Shown: positions 24,834 through 33,530, numbered from the stretch's first letter. The stretch: 64,000 nt of DNA from an uncultured Clostridia bacterium (GCA_944367045.1 CALVWI010000006.1:1-64000), one strand, 5' to 3'. Notes: generated by a model from the sequence alone, not told the origin. Made by a program: numbers and translations.

Positions 24834-25994
24834 TTAATAGTTCTCGGCGTGGAGCTCGAAATAGCTCTGCGGGTGCGCGCAGGTCGGGCAGATCTCGGGA
24901 GCCTTCTCGCCCACCACGATGTGCCCGCAGTTGCGGCACTCCCACACCTTGACGCTGCTCTTCTTGAACACTTCGGCGGCCTCCACGTTGTGCAAAAGGG
25001 CGCGGTAGCGCTCCTCGTGGTGCTTCTCGATGGCCGCGACGAGGCGGAACTTGACCGCAAGTTCATGGAATCCCTCCTCCTCGGCGGTCTTGGCGAAGCC
25101 GTCGTACATATCCGTCCACTCGTAGTTCTCGCCCAACGCCGCCGCGAGCAGGTTCTCGGCGGTGTTTCCGATGCCCTGAAGTTCCTTGAACCACATCTTA
25201 GCGTGCTCCTTCTCGTTGTCGGCGGTCTTTAAGAAGAGCGCCGCGATCTGCTCGTAGCCCTCCTTCTTGGCGACGGACGCAAAGTAGGTATATTTGTTGC
25301 TCGCCTGAGACTCGCCCGCGAACGCCGCCTCGAGATTCTTCTCGGTCTGCGTGCCCGCATAGGGGTTGCTCTTGCTCTCGATGAGCTGCAGCTTGTCGCC
25401 CTTGGCCTTGCAGACGGGGCAGACGGGCTCCGTTCCTTCCTCGACGGCGAACTCTGCGCCGCACACAAGACATTTGTAGTTCTTCATAGTCGTTTCCTCG
25501 CTTTTTTCGTTATTTTCGATCCTTTCAAAGAGGGTCTTTGCTGTTTGGGATGCGCTCTCGGGGAGCGTTTTCATGAGCTTGCTTAAAAGCTCGTGCGTGT
25601 TTGCGCTCTGCGGGAGCATGTAGCCTGCCTCGCGCCAAATGTCCTCGGCGACCAGCCGCTCGGACTTTTCGACGGCCTTCATGAGGCGGTACAGTCCGTC
25701 GCCCTCCGCCGTCTCCGCAAGGGCGAGCGCCGTCCGCTCCCCCTCGCTCTTGGAGCGCGCCATGCCTTCAAGGGCATTCAAGACGCTCTCCTTCTTGGGC
25801 TGCTGCGGGGGATAGTCCTCGGGCACCAGAGAGATGGCCTTGCTCGGGCAGGCGTCCGCGCAGACGCCGCAGCCGACGCACTTTGTAACGTCGATGATGC
25901 TGTCCTCGGTATCCGTCGCGCCCGTCGGGCAGACGTAGAGGCACAGGCAGTCCTTGGTGCACAGACGCAGATTTCTCACGGCATAGCGCTTCAT
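24834..25994 (-). CDS. Fusion of a di-cluster ferredoxin-type protein and rubrerythrin
   Basis: The protein has 386 residues. The first 60 hold two Cys sets, [12 protein letters not shown] and [12 protein letters not shown], for 4Fe-4S clusters. A 90-residue helical linker follows. From residue 170 it is a complete rubrerythrin: an N-terminal zinc ribbon ([16 protein letters not shown]), the di-iron helices with [25 protein letters not shown] and [12 protein letters not shown], and a C-terminal rubredoxin (CRNCGH, CPTCAH). Rubrerythrin reduces hydrogen peroxide in anaerobes; the ferredoxin part could feed it electrons. A GAGGAAAC ribosome site and ATG (25487) sit at the join, so free rubrerythrin (217 residues) may also be made. 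It overlaps the upstream gene by four bases. Confidence 0.88.
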   Translation of the reverse strand: MKRYAVRNLRLCTKDCLCLYVCPTGATDTEDSIIDVTKCVGCGVCADACPSKAISLVPEDYPPQQPKKESVLNALEGMARSKSEGERTALALAETAEGDGLYRLMKAVEKSERLVAEDIWREAGYMLPQSANTHELLSKLMKTLPESASQTAKTLFERIENNEKSEETTMKNYKCLVCGAEFAVEEGTEPVCPVCKAKGDKLQLIESKSNPYAGTQTEKNLEAAFAGESQASNKYTYFASVAKKEGYEQIAALFLKTADNEKEHAKMWFKELQGIGNTAENLLAAALGENYEWTDMYDGFAKTAEEEGFHELAVKFRLVAAIEKHHEERYRALLHNVEAAEVFKKSSVKVWECRNCGHIVVGEKAPEICPTCAHPQSYFELHAENY

Positions 25995-26653
25995 ACGGCC
26001 TTCCTCCCCGAGATCTTCTCGAACTTCCACGCAGGCACCTTGCAGACGGGGCACAGCTCGGGCGGCGTCTCGCCGATGTAGACGAACCCGCACACGCTGC
26101 ACACCCAAATTTCGGTGCCCTCGAGCATCTTCTCCCCCTCGCGCAGATAGCGGCTTACAAGGGAGGAGAGCATGCGCGTCACCTTTTCGCCCCAGACGCA
26201 CACGCGCGCCGCACCTCTGTCGCCCGCCTCGTCCGCCGTTTTGCGGAGCGCGGGATAGGCGTCGATGTCGCGCTGCAGGACTTCGGAGAGCTTCTCCACC
26301 GACGCATTCTCGATGCGGGGCGAGACGCCCTCAAAGTACTTTGCAAGCTGCAGAAAGAGCGCCTGCTCTTCGGGGCGGTACTGCTTCTCGCACCCCCTTG
26401 CGAGGTTGGAGCACACTGCCGCAAGTTCCCCGGGCGTGAGGCGGGTGAGCGTCTCGGCCCCCTCGCCCCCTTCGGGCAATTCGGAAACTTCGGGCGTCAC
26501 GCTGCTCACGGGTTCCTTCGCCCCCTCCGCGCGGAACTCCTGTTTGGGAGCGCCGCACCAGGGGCATTTCCAGTCCGACGGGAGCTGTTCGAAGGGCACG
26601 CCCTCCTTCTCCTCGTCGTAGACGTAGCCGCAGATGCTGCATACATACTTCAT
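25991..26653 (-). CDS. Double rubredoxin-domain protein
   Basis: The protein has 220 residues. An N-terminal rubredoxin ([22 protein letters not shown]) and a C-terminal rubredoxin-like ribbon ([18 protein letters not shown]) flank a helical region of about 130 residues. It should carry electrons to peroxide- or oxygen-reducing enzymes; the next gene is a rubrerythrin fusion whose ATG overlaps its stop (ATGA). The helical centre is like that of a rubrerythrin but lacks the full set of Glu/His di-iron ligands that I would expect. Confidence 0.85.
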   Translation of the reverse strand: MKYVCSICGYVYDEEKEGVPFEQLPSDWKCPWCGAPKQEFRAEGAKEPVSSVTPEVSELPEGGEGAETLTRLTPGELAAVCSNLARGCEKQYRPEEQALFLQLAKYFEGVSPRIENASVEKLSEVLQRDIDAYPALRKTADEAGDRGAARVCVWGEKVTRMLSSLVSRYLREGEKMLEGTEIWVCSVCGFVYIGETPPELCPVCKVPAWKFEKISGRKAV

Positions 26654-26710
26654 CCGACTGTCCTCCTGTTATCTTCGCCGCATTCGCGGCCTGATCCTGT
26701 TTTTCCGGGC

Positions 26711-27100
26711 CTACTTGCCCTGCTTCTGACAGTCCGGGCAGACGCCCGTAAACATGATGGTGTGCCCCGTGAGGAGAAACCCGTGCTTATTTGCGACTTT
26801 CTCCTCGAGCTCGCTGTCGTAGGGCATATCCACGTCGAAGACGCGCCCGCACTTCTCGCACTTCACATGATAGTGCTTATAGGTGAGATGGTCGTACCTG
26901 TCGGCGCCGCCCGGGACTTCCACCTTCATGATCTCGCCCGCCTCCGCGAGCTTCTGCAAATTGCGATACACTGTTCCCCTCCCGATATGAGGGTGTTCCC
27001 TTGCGACCGCTTCGTAGACCTCCTCGGCCGTTGCGTGATCGCGCAGCGAATCGACGGCCTCGAGGACCAGAGCGCACTGAATGGTATGGCGTTGTATCAT
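26711..27100 (-). CDS. perR: PerR-like Fur-family peroxide regulator
   Basis: The protein has 129 residues. The winged helix includes HATAEEVYEAVAREHPHIGRGTVYRNLQKL; the metal part has HLTYKHYHVKCEKCGRVFD and CPDCQKQ, the two CxxC pairs that hold structural zinc. First gene of an operon with rubredoxin and rubrerythrin proteins, and preceded by a Fur/PerR-type palindrome over its own -10 box. This context favours PerR over Fur or Zur. It should repress the operon until peroxide oxidises it. Confidence 0.9.
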   Translation of the reverse strand: MIQRHTIQCALVLEAVDSLRDHATAEEVYEAVAREHPHIGRGTVYRNLQKLAEAGEIMKVEVPGGADRYDHLTYKHYHVKCEKCGRVFDVDMPYDSELEEKVANKHGFLLTGHTIMFTGVCPDCQKQGK

Positions 27101-27129
27101 TCCGCACCTCTCTAGCTGATATTCATTTC

Positions 27130-27166
27130 TTATTGAGATTATATCTCATTAAGGACGATTTGTCAA
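27130..27166 (-). promoter_or_regulatory. perR promoter with near-perfect PerR-box palindrome
   Basis: TTGACA (27161-27166), 17 bases, TATAAT (27138-27143). The palindrome TTATTGAGAT-TAT-ATCTCATTAA (27130-27152; one mismatched pair) covers the -10 box, matching the AT-rich layout of Per boxes and predicting autorepression. Confidence 0.85.
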
Positions 27167-27176
27167 GCCGTTTGGC

Positions 27177-27325
27177 AAAAAAAGTTCGCTCAACCTTTTT
27201 GGGGGGAGCGAACGGACGGCAAAGCGGCGCTTGCGGCGCAAAAAAAAAGGGGCGAAAAGTCCCCTTCGCGCAAAAAAAGCGGGGAAAGCCCCTGCTCGCG
27301 CAAAAAAGAGAGCGCGGCTGCGCTC
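27177..27325 (-). terminator. Four tandem intrinsic terminators
   Basis: On the minus strand, in order: GAGCGC-AGCC-GCGCTC with TCTTTTTT (27302-27325); GCAGGGGCTTTCCCCGC and seven T's (27272-27295); GGGGACTTTTCGCCCC and eight T's (27241-27264); GTTCGCTC/GAGCGAAC and seven T's (27177-27213). All follow the membrane-protein gene that ends at 27354. Its own tail, CGCAAAAAA on the plus strand, is repeated between the hairpins. Confidence 0.8.
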
Positions 27326-27353
27326 CCTTGCTCTTTTTATATGGAAATGCGGT

Positions 27354-27887
27354 TCAGCGGCGCGCCTTCTCGCCGAGGTCGAGCGCGACGGGCCGCCCGT
27401 TACAAAGCCCGATGCGCGCCTGCAGCTCCTGCATGAGGGCGGCGACCTGCTCGGGGCTCAGGAGCGTGACGTCGATGCGCCTTTCGGGGACGCCCTCTCC
27501 CCGCAGGGCGATGTAATTGCGGCCGTCGCCCCCGCGCGATTTCGGCAGCCACGCGAGCGTGCGCACGCCCTCGAACGCGGCGCGCGTCATGCGGCTCTTG
27601 CGGTGGAAGGTGTCGTTGCTCGAGGGCGCGATGACTTCCCTGTCCGTCACCCTGATCTCAAAGGTCAGAAAGGAGATGAGGAGCAGCGCGCACACGACGC
27701 CGAGGCAGACCGCCACGCAGATTTGGGCGATGCGGAGCGCCGTCGACGCCTCGGGGAAGACGACGATGGTCTCCACGATGAGAGCGATCTCAAGGAGCGC
27801 AAGCGCGGAGATCAGCACGATGCGCCCAGCTCCCCGCGCACGGATGCGCCACTCTTCCCCCTCTCTTCTGATGCCTGCGGCCTTCAT
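27354..27887 (-). CDS. Two-TM membrane protein with PH-like domain, function unknown
   Basis: The protein has 177 residues. Two membrane segments at about 22-44 and 50-75 are followed by a beta-rich cytoplasmic part with FEIRVTDREVIAP and VRTLAWLPKS, similar in outline to bacterial PH (bPH) domain proteins. No catalytic motif is seen. The ATG at 27887 follows GGGAGGGAG. It has its own promoter and a set of four terminators, so it is a single-gene unit. Confidence 0.6.
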   Translation of the reverse strand: MKAAGIRREGEEWRIRARGAGRIVLISALALLEIALIVETIVVFPEASTALRIAQICVAVCLGVVCALLLISFLTFEIRVTDREVIAPSSNDTFHRKSRMTRAAFEGVRTLAWLPKSRGGDGRNYIALRGEGVPERRIDVTLLSPEQVAALMQELQARIGLCNGRPVALDLGEKARR

Positions 27888-27914
27888 ATTCTCCCTCCCG
27901 TGTGCTTTTTTCCG

Positions 27915-27943
27915 ATGATACCATATGCCGCACGCCTTGTCAA
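27915..27943 (-). promoter_or_regulatory. Promoter of the PH-like membrane gene
   Basis: TTGACA (27938-27943), 17 bases, TATCAT (27915-27920) on the minus strand. Confidence 0.75.
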
Positions 27944-27979
27944 GGGCGCAGTGGGCGCAATCAGTTTCTTGAAGTAAAA

Positions 27980-28105
27980 TTTACAACTTTGTGACAACTT
28001 TGTGCGGAATTTTGGAAATCTCGGGCGTATGATGAAGGCGTGACAGGAGAGGGAAAACTTTTTTGTCAGAATCCTTTTATGCGGCGGAAGGCTATTTCGC
28101 CGCAT
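27980..28105 (+). promoter_or_regulatory. Control region of the ABC importer operon
   Basis: A perfect 11-base tandem repeat, ACAACTTTGTG (27983-27993 and 27994-28004), lies just before a possible promoter (GCGGAA at 28004, TATGAT at 28028). Spacing of one helical turn is like PhoB/PhoP activator sites. A hairpin (arms 28079-28086 and 28098-28105) precedes the start codon, and no Shine-Dalgarno sequence is visible next to the ATG. Confidence 0.5.
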
Positions 28106-28119
28106 AACATAACGCCATC

Positions 28120-29073
28120 ATGAAGATCTCTTTACATAATATTTCCAAAAGTTTCGGCAAGAAACAGGTCATCGAGGAGCTCTCGCTCGAGATGGAGGAC
28201 GGCAAGTTCACCACCCTCCTCGGCTCGTCCGGCTGCGGCAAGACGACGCTCCTGCGCATGATCGCGGGGCTCGAGACGCCCGACAGCGGCGAGATCCTCT
28301 TCGACGATACCCCCGTCTTTTCCAAGGAGAAGGGCATCAACGTCCCGCCCGAAAAGCGCAACCTCTCCTTCGTCTTTCAGGACTTCGCCCTCTGGCCGCA
28401 CATGACGGTATTTGAAAACGTCGCGTTCGGCCTCCGCGCGAGGAAGGACAAGGACAACCTCAAGGAACGCGTGCAGGAGGCGCTCGACGCCGTCAAGCTC
28501 GGCGATTTAAAGGACAGGTACCCCCACGAGCTCTCGGGCGGCCAGCAGCAGCGCGTCTCCTTCGCGAGGGCCATCATCGTCAAGCCCAAGTGCATCCTCT
28601 TCGACGAGCCGCTCTCCGCGCTCGACGCCCAGCTGCGCGAGACCATGCGCCTCGAAATAAAGCAGATGACGACAAAGCTCAACATGACCTCGGTGTTCGT
28701 GACGCACGATCAGAGCGAGGCAATGAGCATGAGCGACCTCATCGTCGTGATGAACGGCGGGCGCATCGAGCAGTGCGGCACCCCGCAGGAGATCTACGAG
28801 CACCCCGCGACCAAGTTCGTCGCGCAGTTCATCGGCAAGGCGGACTTCCTCTCCGAGGACGCGATGGTGCGCCCCGAGGCCGTGACGCTCTCCGAGGACG
28901 GGGAGCTTGAAGGCACGGTGACTTCCTCGCAGTACATCGGCGGGAAGTATATCCTCGGCGTGGACGTCGGGAGCAGCAACTGGACGCTCTCTTCGGGCCG
29001 CGACTACCCCGTGGGCGAAAGCGTGCGCCTCACCTATGACAGGGAAAAGACGGTTCGCTTTGCAGGCGAATGA
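28120..29073 (+). CDS. ABC importer ATP-binding protein (Fbp/Pot/Phn type)
   Basis: The protein has 317 residues. Walker A is GSSGCGKTT, the signature ELSGGQQQR, Walker B ILFDEPLSALD, and the switch His follows in VFVTHDQSEAM. A short C-terminal TOBE-like domain ends the protein. It powers uptake of the ligand of the following binding protein. The family covers iron(III), polyamines and 2-aminoethylphosphonate. It is first of four genes; start at 28120 is fixed by the conserved first strand, although no ribosome site is clear. Confidence 0.93.
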   Translation: MKISLHNISKSFGKKQVIEELSLEMEDGKFTTLLGSSGCGKTTLLRMIAGLETPDSGEILFDDTPVFSKEKGINVPPEKRNLSFVFQDFALWPHMTVFENVAFGLRARKDKDNLKERVQEALDAVKLGDLKDRYPHELSGGQQQRVSFARAIIVKPKCILFDEPLSALDAQLRETMRLEIKQMTTKLNMTSVFVTHDQSEAMSMSDLIVVMNGGRIEQCGTPQEIYEHPATKFVAQFIGKADFLSEDAMVRPEAVTLSEDGELEGTVTSSQYIGGKYILGVDVGSSNWTLSSGRDYPVGESVRLTYDREKTVRFAGE

Positions 29074-29128
29074 GCCCTTCATTTCAACAGATAAAATCAG
29101 ACAAAAACAGGATATAAGGAGCAAGTCT

Positions 29129-30184
29129 ATGAACAAGGCAAAGAGAATAAGTGCGGCAGCCATGTCCGCCGCCATCGCTCTCGTCGGCGTCGCAGCGCTC
29201 GCAGCGTGCGGCGGCAACGAAGACATCGCAGGAAAGTACACCGCCAACGACGGCACGCAGGTCACGAGCAATGAAGTGACCGTCTATATGCCCTCCCCCA
29301 CCGACCTCGACGACGACCTCAAGGCGGGCTTCGAGGCGGCTTACCCCGGCATGACCGTCAACCTCTGGACGGGCACGACGGGCGAGATCACGGCAAAGCT
29401 TGAATCGGAGGCGGCCAACCCGCAGGCGGACGTCATCGTGCTCGCCTCGTGGTCGGACGGCCTCTCCATGAAGAACGACGGGCAGATCGTCAGCTATCAG
29501 GCGGCCAACTGTGACAAGATGGGCGAGATGATGGTGGACGACGACTACATGCTCTACGGCACGAGCGCCTCGGCCGTCGGCGTCATCTACAACACCAAGT
29601 CCTTCCCCGACGGGCTGGATGCGGACTGGGCGGACTTCGGCACCGCGGAATTTGCGGACGTCGCGATGGAGATCCCCGACCCCACCAAGTCGGGCGCGTG
29701 CAAGGACTTCGTCGCGGGCTTCTCGACGGGCATCGAAAACGGCGACAGCATCATGCAGAGCTGGATCGACAACGGCCTTAAAAACGGCGGCGGCAACAAC
29801 CCCGCCATCGAGGCGGTGAAGGCGGGAGAATACGACGTGCTCATCGCAGGCGTCGACTACAACGCTTACTCCGCGATCGAGGACGGCGAGTCCATCGACT
29901 TCTACTATCCCGAGTCGGGCACGGTCATCAACCCCCGCCCCGCGATGATCATGAAGACGGCTCCCCACATGGACGCCGCAAAGCTCTTCATGGACTACCT
30001 GCTCTCCGAAGAGGCGCAGGAGCTCGTCGCAAGCTACTACCTCATCCCCGGGCGTTCGGATGTTGCGTGCGAGGGCCGCACTTCCATCGATGAGATCCCC
30101 ACTTACAACACCGATTGGACGGCCATGATGGCCATCGCCTCCGACAAGGCGCAGTGGATCGTCGATACGATCGCAGGAAAGTAA
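29129..30184 (+). CDS. ABC importer substrate-binding lipoprotein
   Basis: The protein has 351 residues. Lipobox LAAC (Cys27) anchors it. The fold is that of FbpA/PotD/PhnS-type binding proteins (VTVYMPSPTDLDDDLKAGFE, DVIVLASWSDG, ASAVGVIYNTKSF, YYLIPGRSDV). Acidic charge and the genes around it allow iron(III) or a phosphonate; two tyrosines in SYYLIP are compatible with iron but not proof. Start at 29129 follows AAGGAG. It sits between the ATPase and a fused permease. Confidence 0.9.
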   Translation: MNKAKRISAAAMSAAIALVGVAALAACGGNEDIAGKYTANDGTQVTSNEVTVYMPSPTDLDDDLKAGFEAAYPGMTVNLWTGTTGEITAKLESEAANPQADVIVLASWSDGLSMKNDGQIVSYQAANCDKMGEMMVDDDYMLYGTSASAVGVIYNTKSFPDGLDADWADFGTAEFADVAMEIPDPTKSGACKDFVAGFSTGIENGDSIMQSWIDNGLKNGGGNNPAIEAVKAGEYDVLIAGVDYNAYSAIEDGESIDFYYPESGTVINPRPAMIMKTAPHMDAAKLFMDYLLSEEAQELVASYYLIPGRSDVACEGRTSIDEIPTYNTDWTAMMAIASDKAQWIVDTIAGK

Positions 30185-30199
30185 GTTTCACCGTAAGTT

Positions 30200-31879
30200 A
30201 TGGAAAATTCCGTCAAAATGCAGAAGGCCGCAGCGATCATCATTTATATCGCCGTGGCCTTTGCCTTAGTTGTCCTCGTCATCTGCCCCATCGTGTCCAT
30301 CTTCGCCCGCTCCATCATCACGGACGGGCACCTCGACTGGAGCAACGTCGCAGCGCTCTTTTCCGACTCCGAATACTTTCAGACCATCGGAAATTCGCTG
30401 CTCTTAGGTTTGAGCGTCACGGCGGTGACGACCGTCGTCGCCCTCCCGCTCGCGTACATCTTCTCGCGGACGAGCTTTGCCAAGGCCAAGTGGATGGACG
30501 TCGTGTTCATGATCCCCTTCATGACCCCGCCCTACATCTCGGCGATGGGCTGGACGCGCTTTTTGGGGCGCAACGGCTTTTTGCAGCAGCTCTTGCCCTT
30601 CATCACCAACTCGCAGGACTTCCTCTACTCCTTCTGGGGACTGACGCTCATCATGACCTTCAACGCCTTCCCCTTCATGTTCACGCTCATGAAGAACGCC
30701 ATGCTCAACGTTCCCTCCTCGCTCGACGAGGCGGGCGCGGTGTGCGGCGGCGGGTTCTTCTATCGCCTGAGAAAGATCTTCGCGCCCATGATGCTGGGCA
30801 ACTACGCCATCGCCGCCATCCTCGTGTTTATCCGCACCATCGGCGAGTACGGCACCCCCGCCGTCATCGGCCTTCAAATGTCGCCCGCGTTCTACGTCTT
30901 TGCAACGAGCATCCAAAAGTACACGACGGTCGCGCCCATCAACTTCGGCATGTCGGCGATGCTCTCCGTCGTCCTCACCATCCTCTGCTTCGCGCTGTGG
31001 CTCATTCAGAACCACCTCACCGAGAAGAAGACGTATAAGGTGGTGAGCGGCAAGGGCGTGCGCGTCTCCTACAAGAAGATGCCCCTCTGGGGGAGCATCC
31101 TTGCGATCGCCTACATCGTCATCGTGCTGCTTCTCGCCGTGGGTGTGCCCTACTTCTCCGTCGTGGCGACCTCGCTCTTCAAGACGGTGAGCGGCGGTTT
31201 GAGCGCCGACAACCTCACCTTTGAAAACTACATCGAACTCTTCGAATCGGGCGGGCGGGGCGTCAACGCCATTCTCGCGAGCCTGTTCCTCGCCGTGACC
31301 TCGGCGACCATCGCCTCCATTCTCGGCACCATCATCTGCACCTTCTCGAGGAGGCGCAAGAACCGCCTCTACAAGGCGCCCGAAGCCGTGGGCATGCTCC
31401 CCGAGATGCTCCCCGCCATCGTGCTCGTCGTCGGCATCATGCTCTTCTGGAACGCCCTCTACAAGGTGCTGCCCCTCTACAATACGCTCGGCATCATGGT
31501 CGTCGCGTACGTCGCCATCTTCCTCCCTTACTCCATTCAGTATGTGACCTCGGCCTATACGCAGTTCAGCGACAGCCTGCCCCTCGCGGGCCGCATCATG
31601 GGCGGCAGCAAGAGCTATGTGTTCCGCCGCATCACCTTCCCGCTGCTTCTGAAGGGCATCGTCACGGGCTGGATGATGATCTTCATCATCTCCTTCCGCG
31701 AGCTCGTCACGGCGACGCTGCTCTCCCCCACCAACACGCTCGTCGTCTCGACGTACATCTGGCGGCAGTTCGAGCAGGGACATTCGCAGCTCGCGATGTG
31801 CATGGCGGTCATCTGCCTCATCATCACCGTGGGCGCGCTGCTCGTCGTCAAAGTGCTGACGGAGCGCAAGAAGAGATGA
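30200..31879 (+). CDS. ABC importer permease, two domains fused
   Basis: The protein has 559 residues and about 12 membrane segments: two binding-protein-dependent permease units in one chain (about 1-265 and 285-559), as in FbpB and ThiP. The EAA loop of the first unit reads SLDEAGAVCGGGFFYRLRKI, and of the second LAGRIMGGSKSYVFRRITFP. It forms the channel for the ATPase and lipoprotein upstream. Its stop overlaps the next ATG (ATGA), so the metallo-beta-lactamase-fold gene is translated with it. Confidence 0.93.
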   Translation: MENSVKMQKAAAIIIYIAVAFALVVLVICPIVSIFARSIITDGHLDWSNVAALFSDSEYFQTIGNSLLLGLSVTAVTTVVALPLAYIFSRTSFAKAKWMDVVFMIPFMTPPYISAMGWTRFLGRNGFLQQLLPFITNSQDFLYSFWGLTLIMTFNAFPFMFTLMKNAMLNVPSSLDEAGAVCGGGFFYRLRKIFAPMMLGNYAIAAILVFIRTIGEYGTPAVIGLQMSPAFYVFATSIQKYTTVAPINFGMSAMLSVVLTILCFALWLIQNHLTEKKTYKVVSGKGVRVSYKKMPLWGSILAIAYIVIVLLLAVGVPYFSVVATSLFKTVSGGLSADNLTFENYIELFESGGRGVNAILASLFLAVTSATIASILGTIICTFSRRRKNRLYKAPEAVGMLPEMLPAIVLVVGIMLFWNALYKVLPLYNTLGIMVVAYVAIFLPYSIQYVTSAYTQFSDSLPLAGRIMGGSKSYVFRRITFPLLLKGIVTGWMMIFIISFRELVTATLLSPTNTLVVSTYIWRQFEQGHSQLAMCMAVICLIITVGALLVVKVLTERKKR

Positions 31880-32895
31880 AGTTTTTGATCGGCGGCGGCG
31901 TGCACGAGCACGGCAGGAATTGTTTTTTCGTGCAGACGGATAAAACTTACATCGTCGACTGCGGCGTCATGCGCGGCGATGAGCACCCCTATCCCCGCCT
32001 CACGGAGGAAGAGATACGGGCGGCGGAGTTTCTCTTCCTCACGCATATGCACGAGGACCACATCGGGGCCTTCTCGTGGCTTTTAGAGTGCGGCTTCCGC
32101 GGGACGGTGGTGGCGGCGCAGGAGACGCTTGCCGCCCTTCCGCCGTATGAAAAGACCTTCGCCCTTCCGGACGACAAAATGACTGCCGATCTAGGCGGAC
32201 TCTCCGTCGACTACGGCAGGAGCGGGCACTGCGTCGGCGCGCTGTGGTATCACATCAGGACGGCCGAATCGAGCGCGCTGTTCAGCGGCGACTACTCCGA
32301 GCATTCGCGCTTTTGCGTCGACAAGATCGAGGGCAGGACGGCCGAACTCGCCGTTTTGGACTGCGCCTTTGGGCACGCGAAGTACGATGCTAAGGTGCAG
32401 GCCGAGCGCATCCGCGCCTTCGCCGAGGAGGCAGTAACGCGCGGGCCGCTGCTCCTTCCCGTGCCCAAGAACGGGCGGGCGGCCGACCTCGTGATGCTGC
32501 TTTCGGGCCTTGACTGCCCCATCTCCCTCGACAAAAAGCTCACCGCCTTCTTCGAGGGGCAGCGAGGGAACGGGCGCTGGCTCCCCGTGAACGTGACGGA
32601 CGCCGTGCTCACCCGCGTCAGACGGGGCGGTACGGGGCACGAGATCGCGTTTCTCGCCGATGCGCAGCTTGCGACCGAACAGGGGCGGGCAGCCGCGAGA
32701 GAGGCCTTGGAGCGCGGCGGGAGCGTGCTCCTCACGGGCCATACGGACGAGGGCAGCGAGGCGGAACGGCTGCTCCTTGAGGGCAGGGCGCGCGCCATTC
32801 CCTTCAATGCACACAGCTGCATGGAGGACGACGAGGCCCTCCTTGCCCGCAACAACTTTGCCCGCGTCGTGTTCAATCACAGCAAGGACGTGTGA
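31876..32895 (+). CDS. Metallo-beta-lactamase-fold protein coupled to the importer
   Basis: The protein has 339 residues. The metal motif is LTHMHEDHIG (near residue 56), with later GHCVGALWYH and FSGDYSEHSRF as expected for the fold. The whole is more like the RNA-processing CPSF/RNase J branch (COG1236) than like a lactamase, but the beta-CASP part is short. In phosphonate loci, metallo-hydrolases of this fold occur, so it may process the imported ligand. The four-base overlap with the permease shows they work together. Substrate unknown. Confidence 0.75.
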   Translation: MKFLIGGGVHEHGRNCFFVQTDKTYIVDCGVMRGDEHPYPRLTEEEIRAAEFLFLTHMHEDHIGAFSWLLECGFRGTVVAAQETLAALPPYEKTFALPDDKMTADLGGLSVDYGRSGHCVGALWYHIRTAESSALFSGDYSEHSRFCVDKIEGRTAELAVLDCAFGHAKYDAKVQAERIRAFAEEAVTRGPLLLPVPKNGRAADLVMLLSGLDCPISLDKKLTAFFEGQRGNGRWLPVNVTDAVLTRVRRGGTGHEIAFLADAQLATEQGRAAAREALERGGSVLLTGHTDEGSEAERLLLEGRARAIPFNAHSCMEDDEALLARNNFARVVFNHSKDV

Positions 32896-32925
32896 CTTTT
32901 TTAAGAAACAGCGAAGGACGTGTGA
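32880..32925 (+). repeat. Duplicated stop-codon region of the metallo-beta-lactamase gene
   Basis: CAGC-AAGGACGTGTGA (32880-32895), which ends the gene, is repeated as CAGCGAAGGACGTGTGA (32909-32925), about 30 bases on. Confidence 0.65.
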
Positions 32926-32989
32926 TTTGACTTTGAAATTCGCGGCGGGCGCGCCGCCGCTCTTGAAAGATACCGTTGATAAAAACACC

Positions 32990-33031
32990 GCGGCGGGCGC
33001 CCTGCATCTTGCAGGGCGCCCGCCGCTTTCC
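32990..33031. terminator. Terminator of the importer operon
   Basis: 16-bp perfect arms (32990-33005 and 33011-33026), loop ATCTT, then TTTCC; it can also serve the convergent gene ending at 33044. Confidence 0.85.
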
Positions 33032-33043
33032 ATATAATAATAG

Positions 33044-33478
33044 TCAGGCGATCATGGCCTTCCAGATGCGCTCGAAGCCCTCCTCGCGGGCGAGGGTGTC
33101 GCGGAAGAGTTCCTCGATGTCCCCGTCCATCCTTTCCGAGCTGTCCGCAAGCGTGCTCTTGAGGCTCGTGATGCCCATCACCGTGCCCTGCGTCATCATC
33201 TCGGCGATGTGCGCGCGCGAGTCGTCCTTCATCGTGCTGAGCTTGATGCTCCCCCACATCATCGCCTTCTTGAAGGGCCCGGGCTCCTTGAGCTCGATGT
33301 GCTTCTCGCGGGCGAGCGCCGCGGCGCGGGCGCAGAGTTTTTCGTATTCGTCGTGCTCGCGCTTGAGTTCCTCTTTCAAGGGCTCCTCCGCCGCGGGGAG
33401 GATGTCCTCGATGGACTGCATCGCAAGGCAGCAGTTGCGGTAGAGTTCCGCCAAAATTTCTTCGCTCTTCTTTTCCAT
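33044..33478 (-). CDS. Helical protein of unknown function
   Basis: The protein has 144 residues. It is almost wholly alpha-helical and charged, with an E/H/Y spacing such as REHDEYEKL and AREEGFERIWK that recalls four-helix bundles. No confident family. The ATG at 33478 has no ribosome-binding site, and a -10-like box ends six bases before it. It is divergent from rplU. Confidence 0.55.
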   Translation of the reverse strand: MEKKSEEILAELYRNCCLAMQSIEDILPAAEEPLKEELKREHDEYEKLCARAAALAREKHIELKEPGPFKKAMMWGSIKLSTMKDDSRAHIAEMMTQGTVMGITSLKSTLADSSERMDGDIEELFRDTLAREEGFERIWKAMIA

Positions 33479-33484
33479 GACAGC

Positions 33485-33514
33485 AGTATGGGAAGTCCGC
33501 CGAAAAATATCCAA
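33485..33514 (-). promoter_or_regulatory. Possible promoter for a leaderless mRNA
   Basis: TTGGAT (33509-33514), 18 bases, CATACT (33485-33490), then six bases to the ATG of the helical protein. Weaker than the other two cases of this design. Confidence 0.45.
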
Positions 33515-33530
33515 AATGGTAAAAAACCGC

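Noticed and set aside
24834..25994. Ferredoxin-rubrerythrin fusion as a frameshift artefact
   Set aside because: Both parts share one frame without any frame change and the linker is long and coherent; an erased stop codon by sequencing error cannot be excluded, so it is kept as a finding to be checked.
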